This document shows positions 29,008-37,726 of a stretch of 64,000 bases of DNA, piece by piece; position 1 is the first letter of the stretch; every line of letters starts with the position of its first letter. The notes beneath the pieces are model-generated. The model was not told where the DNA came from. It saw only the letters and a program-made list of their open reading frames with translations, and did no database searches. The DNA comes from Lautropia mirabilis (lineage in GTDB: Bacteria; Pseudomonadota; Gammaproteobacteria; Burkholderiales; Burkholderiaceae_E), in contig NZ_LR134378.1 of assembly GCF_900637555.1 (NCBI RefSeq), positions 2,862,001 through 2,926,000 of the forward strand. The letters run 5' to 3'. Made by a program: the position numbers and the translations under genes.

Positions 29008-31389
29008 ATGGTGATGGATACCGGCCGCTTCGCCATTCTGGACGACCCCGAAGAGCTGATGGAGTACGCCCGGCCTCTGACCGGCGACCCAACGCGCCAG
29101 GAAGCCATCCTGGCCGTGGACGCGGTGCACTGCGCCGCCTGCACCCAGACCATCGCCGCTGCCATCGACGACGAGCACGCCCGCATCGAGGTCAACGTGG
29201 TCTCGCGCCGCGCCCGGCTGGAATGGGATCCCGCCCGGCATGCCCTCAGCGCCCTGCTCGCCCGCATGGCCGACATCGGCTACGAGCCGCGCCCCCTGCC
29301 GCTGGACATGGTCGAGCGTGCCGATCCGCGCCCCCGCCGCCGGGCGCTCTGGCGCATGCTGGTGGGCATCTTCTGCATGATGCAGGTCATGATGTTCGCC
29401 GTCCCCCGCTATATCGGCGGCGATGCCATCCCGCCCGACCTGCAGAAGCTGATGATCTGGGCCGAGGCCATGCTCACCATCCCGGCACTGATCTTTGCAG
29501 CCGGCCCCTTCTTCACGGCGGCCTGGCGTGACACCCGGCAGGGCCGCATCGGCATGGACACCCCGGTGGCACTGGGCATCGCCATCACCGTCATCACCAG
29601 CGTGGTGGCCTTCTACCAGGGACACGAGGTCTATTTCGATTCGGTGACGATGATCATCGGCCTGCTGCTGGTGGCCCGCTGGCTGGAATCCCGCGCCCGC
29701 GAACGCGCCGCAGCCGGCCTGGGCAACAGCCTGGCACGACTTCCCGAAGCCGCCGACCGCCTGCGCGCCGACGGCAGCATCGAGCGCGTCTCGCGTCGCC
29801 GCCTGCAGCCCGGCGACCGCATCTCGGTCCCGGCCGGCACCACCTTCGCCGTCGACGGCCGCATTCTGGAAGGCCACAGCGACGTGGACGAATCGCTGCT
29901 CACCGGCGAATCCGAGCCCCAGCCGCGCGGTCCCGGCATGCCCGTCGTCTCGGGCAGCCTCAATCTGCGCAACCCGCTGATCGTGGAAGTCACCCACCGT
30001 GCCGCCGATTCCCGGCTGGCCGAGCTGAACCGCCTGATCGAGCGCGCCGCCACCAGCCGCCCCACCGTGCTGCGCACCGCCGACCGCTATGCGGGCCCCT
30101 TCCTCGTCTGCGTGCTGCTGGTGGCCCTGATCGCCGGCATCGTCTGGTGGTTCATCAACCCGGAACGCGCCCCCTGGATCGCCGCCGCCATCCTCATCGT
30201 CACCTGCCCATGCGCACTGGCGCTGGCTGCCCCCTCCGCCCTGCTGGCCACGCTGGGCGGCCTGGCGCGCCGCGGCATCATCATCGACCGCAGTGACACG
30301 CTGGAAGCCCTGGCCCGCAGCGACGTGGTGCTGTTCGACAAGACCGGCACCCTCACCACCAGCACCCCGGGCATCGAGCTGGTCGACACCAGCCCCGGCC
30401 TTTCCGGGGCTGACGCCCTGGCCCTGGCCGCCGCCATCGAGCGCAGCTCGCTGCACCCGGTGGCCCGCGCCTTTGCCGAAGCGGCGCACGCGGCCGCCTC
30501 GTCAGTGACTGCCCCTGGCACCGCCGACACCCCCGCAGCCGCTCCACACCCGCTGGCCGCACGGGCCCAGGTCCGTGAAGTCACCAACCTGCCCGCCGGC
30601 GGCCTGCAGGCCCGACTCGACATCGGCAACGCCCCCTGGAGCGCCCGCATCGTCCCCGATCAGGCATTCATCATCCTGCAACTCCAGTCATCGTCACAAG
30701 AGCACCAACCTGACGAACCCACGCGCGTTCCCTCGCCAGAACCGGATGCACATGCCGGACAACACGCGGCCGCACCCACTCTCACCCTGGCGGACACCCG
30801 CACCACAGACACCGTCGCGACGCCTGCCGCTGCCCTGCACGCCCGCTTCCGCCTGACCGAGACCCTGCGCCCCGGCGCAGCCGAGACACTGGCCCGGCTG
30901 CGTGCCGACGGCGTGCAGTGCCGCATCGTCTCGGGGGACCATGCCGATCGCGTGACCCACATCGCACGGCAACTGGACCTGCCTCCCGAGGCGCAGCGCG
31001 CCGGCGCCCGCCCCGAGGACAAGCTCGACCTCATGCGCGAATTCCAGCAGCAGGGTCGGCGCGTCACCATGGTGGGCGACGGCGTCAACGACGCCCCGGT
31101 GCTCAGCCGCGCCGATGTCTCGGTCTCGCTGGCCAGTGCCGCCCCGCTGGCCCAGCACCATGCCGACATCCTGCTGCTGTCCGAACGCCTGGATGGCCTG
31201 CTGGCGGCCCGCGATGCCGCCCGTCGCGCCCTTCGCATCGTCCACCAGAACCTGATCTTCTCCTGCCTCTACAATGTCCTGGCCATCCCGCTGGCCGCCA
31301 TCGGCCTGGTACCGCCCTGGCTGGCCGGCCTGGGCATGGCCGGCAGCTCACTGGTGGTGGTGCTCAACGCACTGCGCGCCGCCCGCTGA
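29008..31389 (+). CDS. ccoI: Copper-translocating P-type ATPase for cbb3 oxidase assembly
   Basis: 793 residues. It exports Cu for insertion into the cbb3 oxidase. An N-terminal metal domain has Cys42-Ala-Ala-Cys45 (AVHCAACTQTI). The transport motif Cys400-Pro-Cys402 lies in a membrane helix. DKTGT holds phosphorylated Asp444, TGES is near 308, and MVGDGVNDAPVLSRADV near 690 completes the P domain. The ATP-binding domain holds a low-complexity stretch (about residues 550-610) rich in Pro, Thr, Gln and Ala that looks inserted. ccoS follows by 8 bp. Divergent from pyk. Confidence 0.96.
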   Translation: MVMDTGRFAILDDPEELMEYARPLTGDPTRQEAILAVDAVHCAACTQTIAAAIDDEHARIEVNVVSRRARLEWDPARHALSALLARMADIGYEPRPLPLDMVERADPRPRRRALWRMLVGIFCMMQVMMFAVPRYIGGDAIPPDLQKLMIWAEAMLTIPALIFAAGPFFTAAWRDTRQGRIGMDTPVALGIAITVITSVVAFYQGHEVYFDSVTMIIGLLLVARWLESRARERAAAGLGNSLARLPEAADRLRADGSIERVSRRRLQPGDRISVPAGTTFAVDGRILEGHSDVDESLLTGESEPQPRGPGMPVVSGSLNLRNPLIVEVTHRAADSRLAELNRLIERAATSRPTVLRTADRYAGPFLVCVLLVALIAGIVWWFINPERAPWIAAAILIVTCPCALALAAPSALLATLGGLARRGIIIDRSDTLEALARSDVVLFDKTGTLTTSTPGIELVDTSPGLSGADALALAAAIERSSLHPVARAFAEAAHAAASSVTAPGTADTPAAAPHPLAARAQVREVTNLPAGGLQARLDIGNAPWSARIVPDQAFIILQLQSSSQEHQPDEPTRVPSPEPDAHAGQHAAAPTLTLADTRTTDTVATPAAALHARFRLTETLRPGAAETLARLRADGVQCRIVSGDHADRVTHIARQLDLPPEAQRAGARPEDKLDLMREFQQQGRRVTMVGDGVNDAPVLSRADVSVSLASAAPLAQHHADILLLSERLDGLLAARDAARRALRIVHQNLIFSCLYNVLAIPLAAIGLVPPWLAGLGMAGSSLVVVLNALRAAR

Positions 31390-31397
31390 TCCTCATC

Positions 31398-31634
31398 ATG
31401 GACATTCTCTACACCCTCATTCCCCTGTCCGTCGTCCTGGTGTTCGCCATCCTGGCTGCCCTGGCCTGGGCCGTGCACGCCGGCCAGTTCGAGGACCTGG
31501 ACACCGAGGCCGAACGGATCCTGCTGGACGACGACCGGCCGTCCGCGGCGCCATCGGCCGAAGCGCCCGCCCCCACCACGGCCATGCCGAAGGCCGCTCC
31601 TCAGCCAGCCGCACCGCCTGCCGCCGGGCAGTGA
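31398..31634 (+). CDS. ccoS: Cbb3 oxidase assembly protein CcoS
   Basis: 78 residues. One N-terminal membrane helix (about 3-26) is followed by AWAVHAGQFEDLDTEAERILLDDD, the CcoS/FixS signature, and a Pro/Ala tail. CcoS is needed for cofactor insertion in cbb3 oxidases. It lies 8 bp after ccoI, the standard ccoI-ccoS order. Confidence 0.95.
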   Translation: MDILYTLIPLSVVLVFAILAALAWAVHAGQFEDLDTEAERILLDDDRPSAAPSAEAPAPTTAMPKAAPQPAAPPAAGQ

Positions 31635-31838
31635 CACTCACGTTCAGGACAGGTTTTCCACCCGACCTTTCCGCCCGCCCCCTTCGGCCTCCCCTCCGAG
31701 CAGCCCTTCACCCGGTCGCCCTGCCCTACACTGTCGCACGGACAATACGTCTTTCACGTCTTTTCACATCGTGCCCAGCGACGACTTCCAGCCGTCCAGC
31801 GGCTTCACGCGCGCGCTGCGCCCTCGGGCGGACCTCAC

Positions 31839-31852
31839 TTGACTTATATCAA
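31839..31852 (+). promoter_or_regulatory. FNR/ANR binding site upstream of ccoN
   Basis: TTGAC-TTAT-ATCAA, one base off the TTGAT-N4-ATCAA consensus. An AT-rich hexamer run follows at class II activator spacing. A gene for an FNR protein with matching recognition residues lies in the same cluster (38569-39411). Low-oxygen induction of ccoNOQP is the expected result. Confidence 0.85.
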
Positions 31853-32006
31853 GGCGATCTTTCAGATATAAAACATCATAGCCAGCAAGGGATTTTCTGA
31901 GCAGTTCGTGCAGGCTCGCGCATTCTTTCGCTAGGAGACATCCGCTCCAGCGTGGAAACGCTCCAGCCGCTGCCCGCATTTCTCCGAATATCACCGACAG
32001 GCCCAT

Positions 32007-32073
32007 AGGGTGGCCTGGACAGGCGCCGCTCTCACCTATCGAGGGCAAGCAGTCTGTCCAGGCCTCCTTTTTT
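32007..32073 (+). terminator. Intrinsic terminator-like hairpin inside the ccoN leader
   Basis: GGCCTGGACAG (32012-32022) pairs perfectly with CTGTCCAGGCC (32054-32064). The stem extends outward past one bulged T (AGGG with TCCT) and ends in TTTTT (32069-32073). An alternative, mutually exclusive hairpin uses CAGGCC (31998-32003) with GGCCTG (32012-32017). It may be an attenuator or the end of a short FNR-dependent RNA of about 190 nt. Confidence 0.7.
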
Positions 32074-32131
32074 CATCGCCGTCCGCAACACTCATCGCGC
32101 CTCTGGCGCGTCTTCGCCGGCTTACTACGAC

Positions 32132-33610
32132 ATGACTACATCACCCCCCATCGCGTGGAACGACCGCGTCGTCCGCCAGTTTTCCATCATGACCATCGTC
32201 TGGGGCGTGGTGGGCATGACGCTGGGCGTCTACATCGCCGCCGAGCTTGCCTTCCCGGCGCTCAACATGGGCATTCCCTGGCTGAGCTTCGGCCGTCTGC
32301 GCCCGCTGCATACCAACGCGGTCATCTTCGCCTTCGGGGGCTGCGGCCTCATGGCCACCGCCTACCACACGGTGCAGCGCACCTCACAGGTGCCGCTGTT
32401 CGCGCCCAAGCTGGCCGCGTTCTCCTTCTGGGGCTGGCAGGCCGTCATCATCGGCGCCATCATCTCCCTGCCCCTGGGCTACACCCAGTCCAAGGAGTAC
32501 GCCGAGCTGGAATGGCCCATTGACCTGCTGATCGCTGCCGTCTGGGTGGCCTTCGCCATCGTCTTCTTCGGCACCATCGTCAAGCGCAAGGTCAAGCACA
32601 TCTACGTGGCCAACTGGTTCTACGGCGGCTTCATCCTGGCCGTGGCGCTGCTGCACATCGTCAACAACATCTCCATTCCGGCCGGCTTCATGAAGTCCTA
32701 CCCGGTCTATGGCGGCGTGCAGGACGCCATGGTGCAATGGTGGTATGGCCACAATGCGGTGGGCTTCTTCCTCACCGCCGGCTTCCTGGGCATGATGTAC
32801 TACTTCGTGCCCAAGCAGATCGGTCGCCCCATCTACTCGTACCGTCTGTCCATCGTCCACTTCTGGGCGCTGATCTTCACGTACATGTGGGCCGGTCCGC
32901 ACCACCTGCACTACACCGCCCTGCCCGACTGGACCCAGTCGCTGGGCATGGTCTTCTCACTCATCCTGTTCGCACCGTCCTGGGGCGGCATGATCAACGG
33001 CATCATGACCCTGTCGGGCGCCTGGCACCGTCTGCGTGAAGATCCCATCCTGCGCTTCCTGATCGTGGCCCTGTCCTTCTACGGCATGTCCACCTTCGAA
33101 GGCCCGATGATGGCCATCAAGACCGTCAACGCGCTGTCGCACTACACGGACTGGACCATCGGTCACGTTCACTCCGGCGCGCTGGGCTGGGTCGGTCTCA
33201 TCACCATGGGCAGCCTCTACTACCTGATCCCGCGCCTCTGGGGCCGTGATCGGATGTACAGCACCAACCTGATCGAGCTGCACTTCTGGCTGGCCACCAT
33301 CGGCATCGCCCTGTATGCCATCGCCCTGTGGGTGGCCGGCGTCACCCAGGGTCTGATGTGGCGCGCCCTGGAGCCGGACGGCACGCTGACCTACACCTTC
33401 GCCGAGTCGGTCAAGGCCAGCTTCCCGTACTACGTGGTTCGTCTGATCGGTGGCGTGCTCTACCTCAGCGGCATGATCGTCATGGCCTACAACGTCTGGC
33501 GTACCGTGCGTGGCGACACCAAGGCCTCCGCGCTGCCCGCCACGGTCGAGACCAGCACCCCGGTCACCCCCGCTGCTCCCCAACTGAACACCGCCAGCCA
33601 GAGCCACTGA
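32132..33610 (+). CDS. ccoN: Cbb3-type cytochrome c oxidase subunit I
   Basis: 492 residues. Catalytic subunit with haem b and the haem b3-CuB site. About twelve helices carry the His ligands: [15 protein letters not shown] (about 57), [24 protein letters not shown] (about 201), [16 protein letters not shown] (about 254) and the late [22 protein letters not shown] (about 336). The family's Tyr is in helix seven. It is the first gene of ccoN-O-Q-P-G. A strong intercistronic hairpin separates it from ccoO. Confidence 0.98.
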   Translation: MTTSPPIAWNDRVVRQFSIMTIVWGVVGMTLGVYIAAELAFPALNMGIPWLSFGRLRPLHTNAVIFAFGGCGLMATAYHTVQRTSQVPLFAPKLAAFSFWGWQAVIIGAIISLPLGYTQSKEYAELEWPIDLLIAAVWVAFAIVFFGTIVKRKVKHIYVANWFYGGFILAVALLHIVNNISIPAGFMKSYPVYGGVQDAMVQWWYGHNAVGFFLTAGFLGMMYYFVPKQIGRPIYSYRLSIVHFWALIFTYMWAGPHHLHYTALPDWTQSLGMVFSLILFAPSWGGMINGIMTLSGAWHRLREDPILRFLIVALSFYGMSTFEGPMMAIKTVNALSHYTDWTIGHVHSGALGWVGLITMGSLYYLIPRLWGRDRMYSTNLIELHFWLATIGIALYAIALWVAGVTQGLMWRALEPDGTLTYTFAESVKASFPYYVVRLIGGVLYLSGMIVMAYNVWRTVRGDTKASALPATVETSTPVTPAAPQLNTASQSH

Positions 33611-33642
33611 ACCGGCAGGCGCCCTGCCCCGCAGAACCTTCC

Positions 33643-33668
33643 GTGTGCCGGTCTCCGGACCGGCACAC
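33643..33668 (+). other. Intercistronic hairpin between ccoN and ccoO
   Basis: GTGTGCCGGTC-TCCG-GACCGGCACAC: an 11-bp perfect stem with a 4-base loop, 33 bp after ccoN and 40 bp before ccoO. No T run follows, so it probably acts on RNA stability or partial termination rather than full termination. Confidence 0.6.
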
Positions 33669-33708
33669 AGGGCAGCTGCGCGCATAAAGCCTCTTCGAGG
33701 AAGCTTCG

Positions 33709-34323
33709 ATGAAACTCTCACACGAACAAATTGAAACCAACCCCTGGCTGATGATCGTCCTGATCGTGCTGGTGGTGTCGGTCGGTGGCCTGGTTCAGAT
33801 CGTGCCGCTCTTCTTCCAGCGTTCCACCACCGAGCCGCTGCCGGGCATGACCCCGCCCAGCGCGCTGCAGGTGGCCGGCCGCGACATCTTCGTCCGCGAA
33901 GGCTGCTACAACTGCCACTCGCAGATGGTCCGTCCGTTCCGCGCCGAAACGCTGCGCTACGGCCCCTACTCGGTGGCTGGCGAGTCCGTCTGGGATCACC
34001 CCTTCCAGTGGGGCAGCAAGCGCACCGGTCCGGACCTGGCCCGTGTTGGCGGCCGCTACAGCGACGACTGGCACCGTGCCCACCTGCACAACCCGCGTGA
34101 CGTGGTGCCCGAGTCCAACATGCCCGCCTACCCCTGGCTGGAAGAGACCCCGGTCGACCAGAGCAGCATCGTCCGTCACATGAAGGCACTGCGCAGCGTC
34201 GGCGTGCCCTTCAGCGACGAGTCCATCAACGGTGCTGTCGAGGAGCTCGAGGGCAAGACCGAACAGGACGCCCTGATTGCCTTCCTGCAGGGTCTGGGCC
34301 GCGTCCGTCCGCAGAACCAGTAA
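33709..34323 (+). CDS. ccoO: Cbb3-type cytochrome c oxidase subunit II (monohaem)
   Basis: 204 residues. One N-terminal membrane helix (about 12-34) anchors a periplasmic mono-haem c domain with Cys66-Tyr-Asn-Cys69-His70 and the CcoO-specific [22 protein letters not shown] (about 71-92). [18 protein letters not shown] holds conserved residues and the Met ligand region follows (ESNMPAYPW). The SD GAGGAAG precedes ATG. ccoQ follows by 13 bp. Confidence 0.98.
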   Translation: MKLSHEQIETNPWLMIVLIVLVVSVGGLVQIVPLFFQRSTTEPLPGMTPPSALQVAGRDIFVREGCYNCHSQMVRPFRAETLRYGPYSVAGESVWDHPFQWGSKRTGPDLARVGGRYSDDWHRAHLHNPRDVVPESNMPAYPWLEETPVDQSSIVRHMKALRSVGVPFSDESINGAVEELEGKTEQDALIAFLQGLGRVRPQNQ

Positions 34324-34336
34324 TGGAGGAACGGTC

Positions 34337-34492
34337 TTGGATTTCAACGTGATCCGGGGTGTCCTCACCCTGGTGTTCCTCATCTTCTTCCTGGGCGTCA
34401 TCGTCTACGCCTGGTCCAAGAAAAACAAGGCCCGCTTCGATGAAGCGGCCATGCTTCCCCTGAACGAACCCAACGAGAGAAAAAATGGCTGA
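34337..34492 (+). CDS. ccoQ: Cbb3 oxidase subunit CcoQ
   Basis: 51 residues. It starts at TTG 34337, decided by GGAGG 7 bp upstream (34325-34329); a longer upstream start would overlap ccoO and has no SD. One membrane helix (about 9-26) is followed by VYAWSKKNKARFDEAAMLPL, the CcoQ pattern. CcoQ stabilises the ccoNOP complex. It overlaps ccoP by 8 bp. Confidence 0.92.
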   Translation: MDFNVIRGVLTLVFLIFFLGVIVYAWSKKNKARFDEAAMLPLNEPNERKNG

Positions 34493-35390
34493 TTTCGTAT
34501 CCGACTTCTGGTCATACTACGTCATCGTACTGACCATTCTCAGCCTGCTGTTCTGTCTGTTCGTTCTGATCGCAAACAGCCGGAAACCCGCCCCCACGCC
34601 GGACAACACCACCGGCCACGTCTGGGACGGCGATATCCGTGAGGCCAACAACCCCCTGCCCCGCTGGTGGATGGGCCTCTACCTGATCTGCACCTTCTTC
34701 TCCATCGGCTACCTGATCTACTACCCAGGCATGGGTGACTTCAAGGGTGCTGGTGGCTGGACCTCGATCGGCCAGTACCACGAAGAGCGCGCCCAGGTGG
34801 AAGCCACGCTCGGCCCCATCTACGCCAAGTTCGCCGGCCAGTCGCCCGACCAGCTGAAGACGAACCCCGAGGCACTTGCCATCGGCCAGCGGCTCTTCCT
34901 GAACAACTGTGCCCAGTGCCACGGTGCCGATGCCCGGGGCAGCCGCCACTTCCCCAACCTGACCGATGGTGACTGGCTGCACGGTGGTGATGCCGAGACG
35001 ATCGTCGAGACCATCACGGAAGGCCGTCACGGCATCATGCCGCCGCAGGCAGCTGCCTTCGACAGCCCGGCTGACATCGAGAACACCGCGCAGTACGTGC
35101 TGTCGCTGTCCGGCTCGGCCACCGACCCCGTCAAGGCCCAGAAAGGCAAGAAAGGCTTCCAGGTCTGCGCTGCCTGCCATGGTCCCGACGGCAAGGGCAA
35201 TCAGGACGTGGGTGCCCCCAACCTCACCGACCGCATCTGGCTGCACGGCGGCGGTCTGAAGGGTGTCATGCACGCCATCAACAATGGCTTTGACAGCCAG
35301 ATGCCGGCTCACAAGGACCTGTTCACCAAGGAACAGATCGATGTGCTGGCTGCTTACGTGATGTCGTTGTCCAACCCGAAGAAGAACTGA
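34485..35390 (+). CDS. ccoP: Cbb3-type cytochrome c oxidase subunit III (dihaem)
   Basis: 301 residues. Two membrane helices (about 11-30 and 62-82) flank a cytoplasmic loop with HVWDGDIREANNPLPRWWM, the CcoP signature. Two c-type haem sites follow: Cys142-Ala-Gln-Cys145-His146 and Cys228-Ala-Ala-Cys231-His232. Met ligands lie in GIMPPQ and SQMPAH. It passes electrons from soluble cytochrome c to CcoO/N. The start overlaps ccoQ. ccoG follows by 4 bp. Confidence 0.98.
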   Translation: MADFVSDFWSYYVIVLTILSLLFCLFVLIANSRKPAPTPDNTTGHVWDGDIREANNPLPRWWMGLYLICTFFSIGYLIYYPGMGDFKGAGGWTSIGQYHEERAQVEATLGPIYAKFAGQSPDQLKTNPEALAIGQRLFLNNCAQCHGADARGSRHFPNLTDGDWLHGGDAETIVETITEGRHGIMPPQAAAFDSPADIENTAQYVLSLSGSATDPVKAQKGKKGFQVCAACHGPDGKGNQDVGAPNLTDRIWLHGGGLKGVMHAINNGFDSQMPAHKDLFTKEQIDVLAAYVMSLSNPKKN

Positions 35391-35394
35391 TCCC

Positions 35395-36909
35395 GTGGAA
35401 CCCGAAACCCGCGTCATCCAAGTCCATCGCAGCCGCTCGACGACCGGCACAGGCAAAGCCAAGACAGCGGCTGCACAGGCTGCCGCCAACGAGGCTAGCA
35501 AGGAAGGAGGACTGTTCTCCAGCTACTCGGCGCGGGTCAAGATCCAGCCCCGCTCGGTGCGTGGTCGCTACGACAATCTCCGGATTGCCGCCGTGATCAT
35601 CACCCAGCTGGTCTTCTACGGGCTGCCCTGGTTGCAGTGGAACGGCCGTCAGGCCGTCCTCTTCGACCTGGACGCCCGCAAGTTCCACCTCTTCGGGGCC
35701 GTGCTCTGGCCGCAGGACTTCGTCTATCTGGCGGGCCTGCTGGTCTTCTGTGCCCTCACCCTCTTCTTCGTCACGGCCGTGGCCGGGCGGGTCTGGTGCG
35801 GCTACTCCTGTCCGCAGACGGTCTACACCGAGATCTTCATGTGGATCGAGGCCAAGCTGGAAGGCGACCGCGCCAAGCGTCGCAAGCTTGATGCCGCCCC
35901 GATGTCCTGGTACAAGTTCCGCGTGCGCGGCACCAAGCACCTGCTGTGGGTGCTGCTGTCGCTCTTCACCGGCTTCACCCTCATCGGCTACTTCGCCCCC
36001 ATCCGCGATCTGCCTGCCCAGATCATCGGCATGGAACTGGGTCCGTGGCAGTGGTTCTGGTTCCTCTTCTACGCCTTTGCCCTGTGGGGCAACGCCGGCT
36101 TCCTGCGCGAGCAGGTCTGTACCTACATGTGTCCTTACGCCCGTTTCCAGGGCGCGATGTTCGACAAGGACACGATGATCATCACCTACGACAAGGAACG
36201 GGGTGACCCGCGCGGCTCGCGCTCCAAGAAGGCCGACCCCAGCGCCCTGGGGCTGGGCAGCTGCATCGACTGCGGCCTGTGCGTCGAGGTCTGCCCCACC
36301 GGCATCGACATTCGCGACGGCCTGCAGTACCAGTGCATCAGCTGCGCCGCCTGTGTGGACGTGTGCAACGACGTCATGGACAAGATGTCCTATCCGCGTG
36401 GCCTCATCCGCTACACCACCGAGAACGCGCTCGCCAACCACCTCGACACCAAGGCCACTGCCAAGCGGGTGCTGCGCCCGCGCGTGCTTGCCTACGCGGC
36501 CCTGCTGCTGGCACTGGCCGGCTTCCTGGTCGGCTCGCTGGCCACCCGCAACCCGCTGCGTGTCGACGTGATCCGCGACCGTGCCTCGCTGGCGCGCTTT
36601 GCCGACAACGGTGATATCGAGAACACCTATACCCTGCAGCTGATGAACGCCAGCGAGCGCCCCCTGGTGCTGGAGCTGAGCGCAAGCGGCCTGCCCGGCC
36701 TGCGCATCGCCGGCCAGAACCGCATCGAGGTGCCTGCGGCCTCCAACCGCCTGGTGCCCATCGCCCTGCAGCTGCCGGCCGACACCGACCAGCGCCCCGG
36801 CTCGCATCCCATCAAGATCGAGGTCACCCCGGTGAACCCGCCGGATCAGACGGATGGCCCCAGCGCTTCGGCACGCCACGAAGACAGCATCTTCATGGTG
36901 CCCCGCTGA
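35395..36909 (+). CDS. ccoG: CcoG, cbb3 oxidase maturation ferredoxin-like protein
   Basis: 504 residues, GTG start 4 bp after ccoP. A membrane polyferredoxin; CcoG reduces Cu(II) for oxidase assembly in Rhodobacter. GYSCPQTVYTEIFMWIE (about 141) and QVCTYMCPYARFQ (about 240) lie near membrane segments. Two [4Fe-4S] motifs follow: CIDCGLCVEVCPTGIDIR (about 290) and CISCAACVDVCN (about 315). A periplasmic Ig-like C-terminal domain runs from about 400. A good terminator follows. Confidence 0.97.
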   Translation: MEPETRVIQVHRSRSTTGTGKAKTAAAQAAANEASKEGGLFSSYSARVKIQPRSVRGRYDNLRIAAVIITQLVFYGLPWLQWNGRQAVLFDLDARKFHLFGAVLWPQDFVYLAGLLVFCALTLFFVTAVAGRVWCGYSCPQTVYTEIFMWIEAKLEGDRAKRRKLDAAPMSWYKFRVRGTKHLLWVLLSLFTGFTLIGYFAPIRDLPAQIIGMELGPWQWFWFLFYAFALWGNAGFLREQVCTYMCPYARFQGAMFDKDTMIITYDKERGDPRGSRSKKADPSALGLGSCIDCGLCVEVCPTGIDIRDGLQYQCISCAACVDVCNDVMDKMSYPRGLIRYTTENALANHLDTKATAKRVLRPRVLAYAALLLALAGFLVGSLATRNPLRVDVIRDRASLARFADNGDIENTYTLQLMNASERPLVLELSASGLPGLRIAGQNRIEVPAASNRLVPIALQLPADTDQRPGSHPIKIEVTPVNPPDQTDGPSASARHEDSIFMVPR

Positions 36910-36924
36910 TCTCCGGCTTCACAT

Positions 36925-36956
36925 GGATTCACGGTTGCACCCTGCACCGTGAATCC
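36925..36956 (+). terminator. Terminator-like hairpin after ccoG
   Basis: GGATTCACGGT (36925-36935) pairs with ACCGTGAATCC (36946-36956); the loop can add GCA-CCC-TGC. It lies 15 bp past the ccoG stop. The following sequence is AT-rich but has no T run. It marks the end of the ccoN-O-Q-P-G transcript. Confidence 0.65.
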
Positions 36957-37117
36957 TGCCGGAATTAATATCCCATCAGGGCGGCCACTTCCCTATCGGC
37001 CGCCCTTCACGAGCAGCGGCCCCAGGCGCAGCGCCACCCATCCCAAGTCACGGCCGCGGCAGATCCCCGATTCCTGTACCCCGGGTACGTATCGCCCCCT
37101 GCCCCACCTCGATCATC

Positions 37118-37726
37118 ATGAGCAGAACCGAACAGCCCACCACCCTGCCCTCGCAGCCTGCCCGGCCCGTCAAGGCCTTCTCGCAGCCGCTGATGTGGCT
37201 GGTGGTCGGCATCCCCGCTGCCACCGTGGTGGCCGGCCTCTTCACCCTCTGGATTGCCATTCACGGCGCCGATACCCCGGTGGGCAGCGACTACGTGAAG
37301 CAGGGACTCAGCGTGACACCCGACACCCGCCGCGAGGATCGCGCCCGTGAGCTGGGCGTGGCCGGCACACTGGCCATGCACACCACCCCGGGCAACATGC
37401 TGCTGGTTGAGCTGACCCTGGTCCCCAACGGAGCCGACATCAAGCCCACGCGCCTGCGTCTGCTGCACCCCTCCGATCCGAACAACGACCTCGCCATCCA
37501 CATGCTGCCTGCCGGCGATGGCCACTGGCATGCCCGGCAACCCATCACCTGGGCCCCCGGCACCCGCTGGCATATTGCCCTGGAAGGTGAGGACTGGCGC
37601 CTGCCCATTGCCGGTCTTCAGACCCTTGAAAGCCTGCGTGCCCAGCCCTTCGACGCCAACAAGTCCACCGCTCCGGTCCTGCAGGCGCCGCGGACCCTGC
37701 CCGCAGATTTCCGGCCGAAGCAATGA
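37118..37726 (+). CDS. ccoH: CcoH/FixH family protein
   Basis: 202 residues. One membrane helix near 28-50 follows QPLMWLVVGIPAATVVAGLFTLW, and the soluble part begins GSDYVKQGLSVTPDTRRED, both typical of FixH. FixH/CcoH acts in cbb3 assembly. It overlaps the next gene by 4 bp (37723-37726). It lies after the ccoG terminator, so it probably has its own promoter. Confidence 0.9.
   Translation: MSRTEQPTTLPSQPARPVKAFSQPLMWLVVGIPAATVVAGLFTLWIAIHGADTPVGSDYVKQGLSVTPDTRREDRARELGVAGTLAMHTTPGNMLLVELTLVPNGADIKPTRLRLLHPSDPNNDLAIHMLPAGDGHWHARQPITWAPGTRWHIALEGEDWRLPIAGLQTLESLRAQPFDANKSTAPVLQAPRTLPADFRPKQ

Larger units (their letters stand above)
31635..32131. promoter_or_regulatory. ccoN promoter and long structured leader
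   Basis: 497 bp with no gene. It holds an FNR box (31839-31852), an AT-rich -10 region (about 31865-31880), a strong terminator-like hairpin ending in a T run (32008-32073) and a small GC hairpin just before the ccoN ATG (CGCGCC-TCT-GGCGCG, 32096-32110). I see no SD for ccoN. If transcription starts about 41 bp after the centre of the FNR box, the leader is about 245 nt. Confidence 0.75.
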
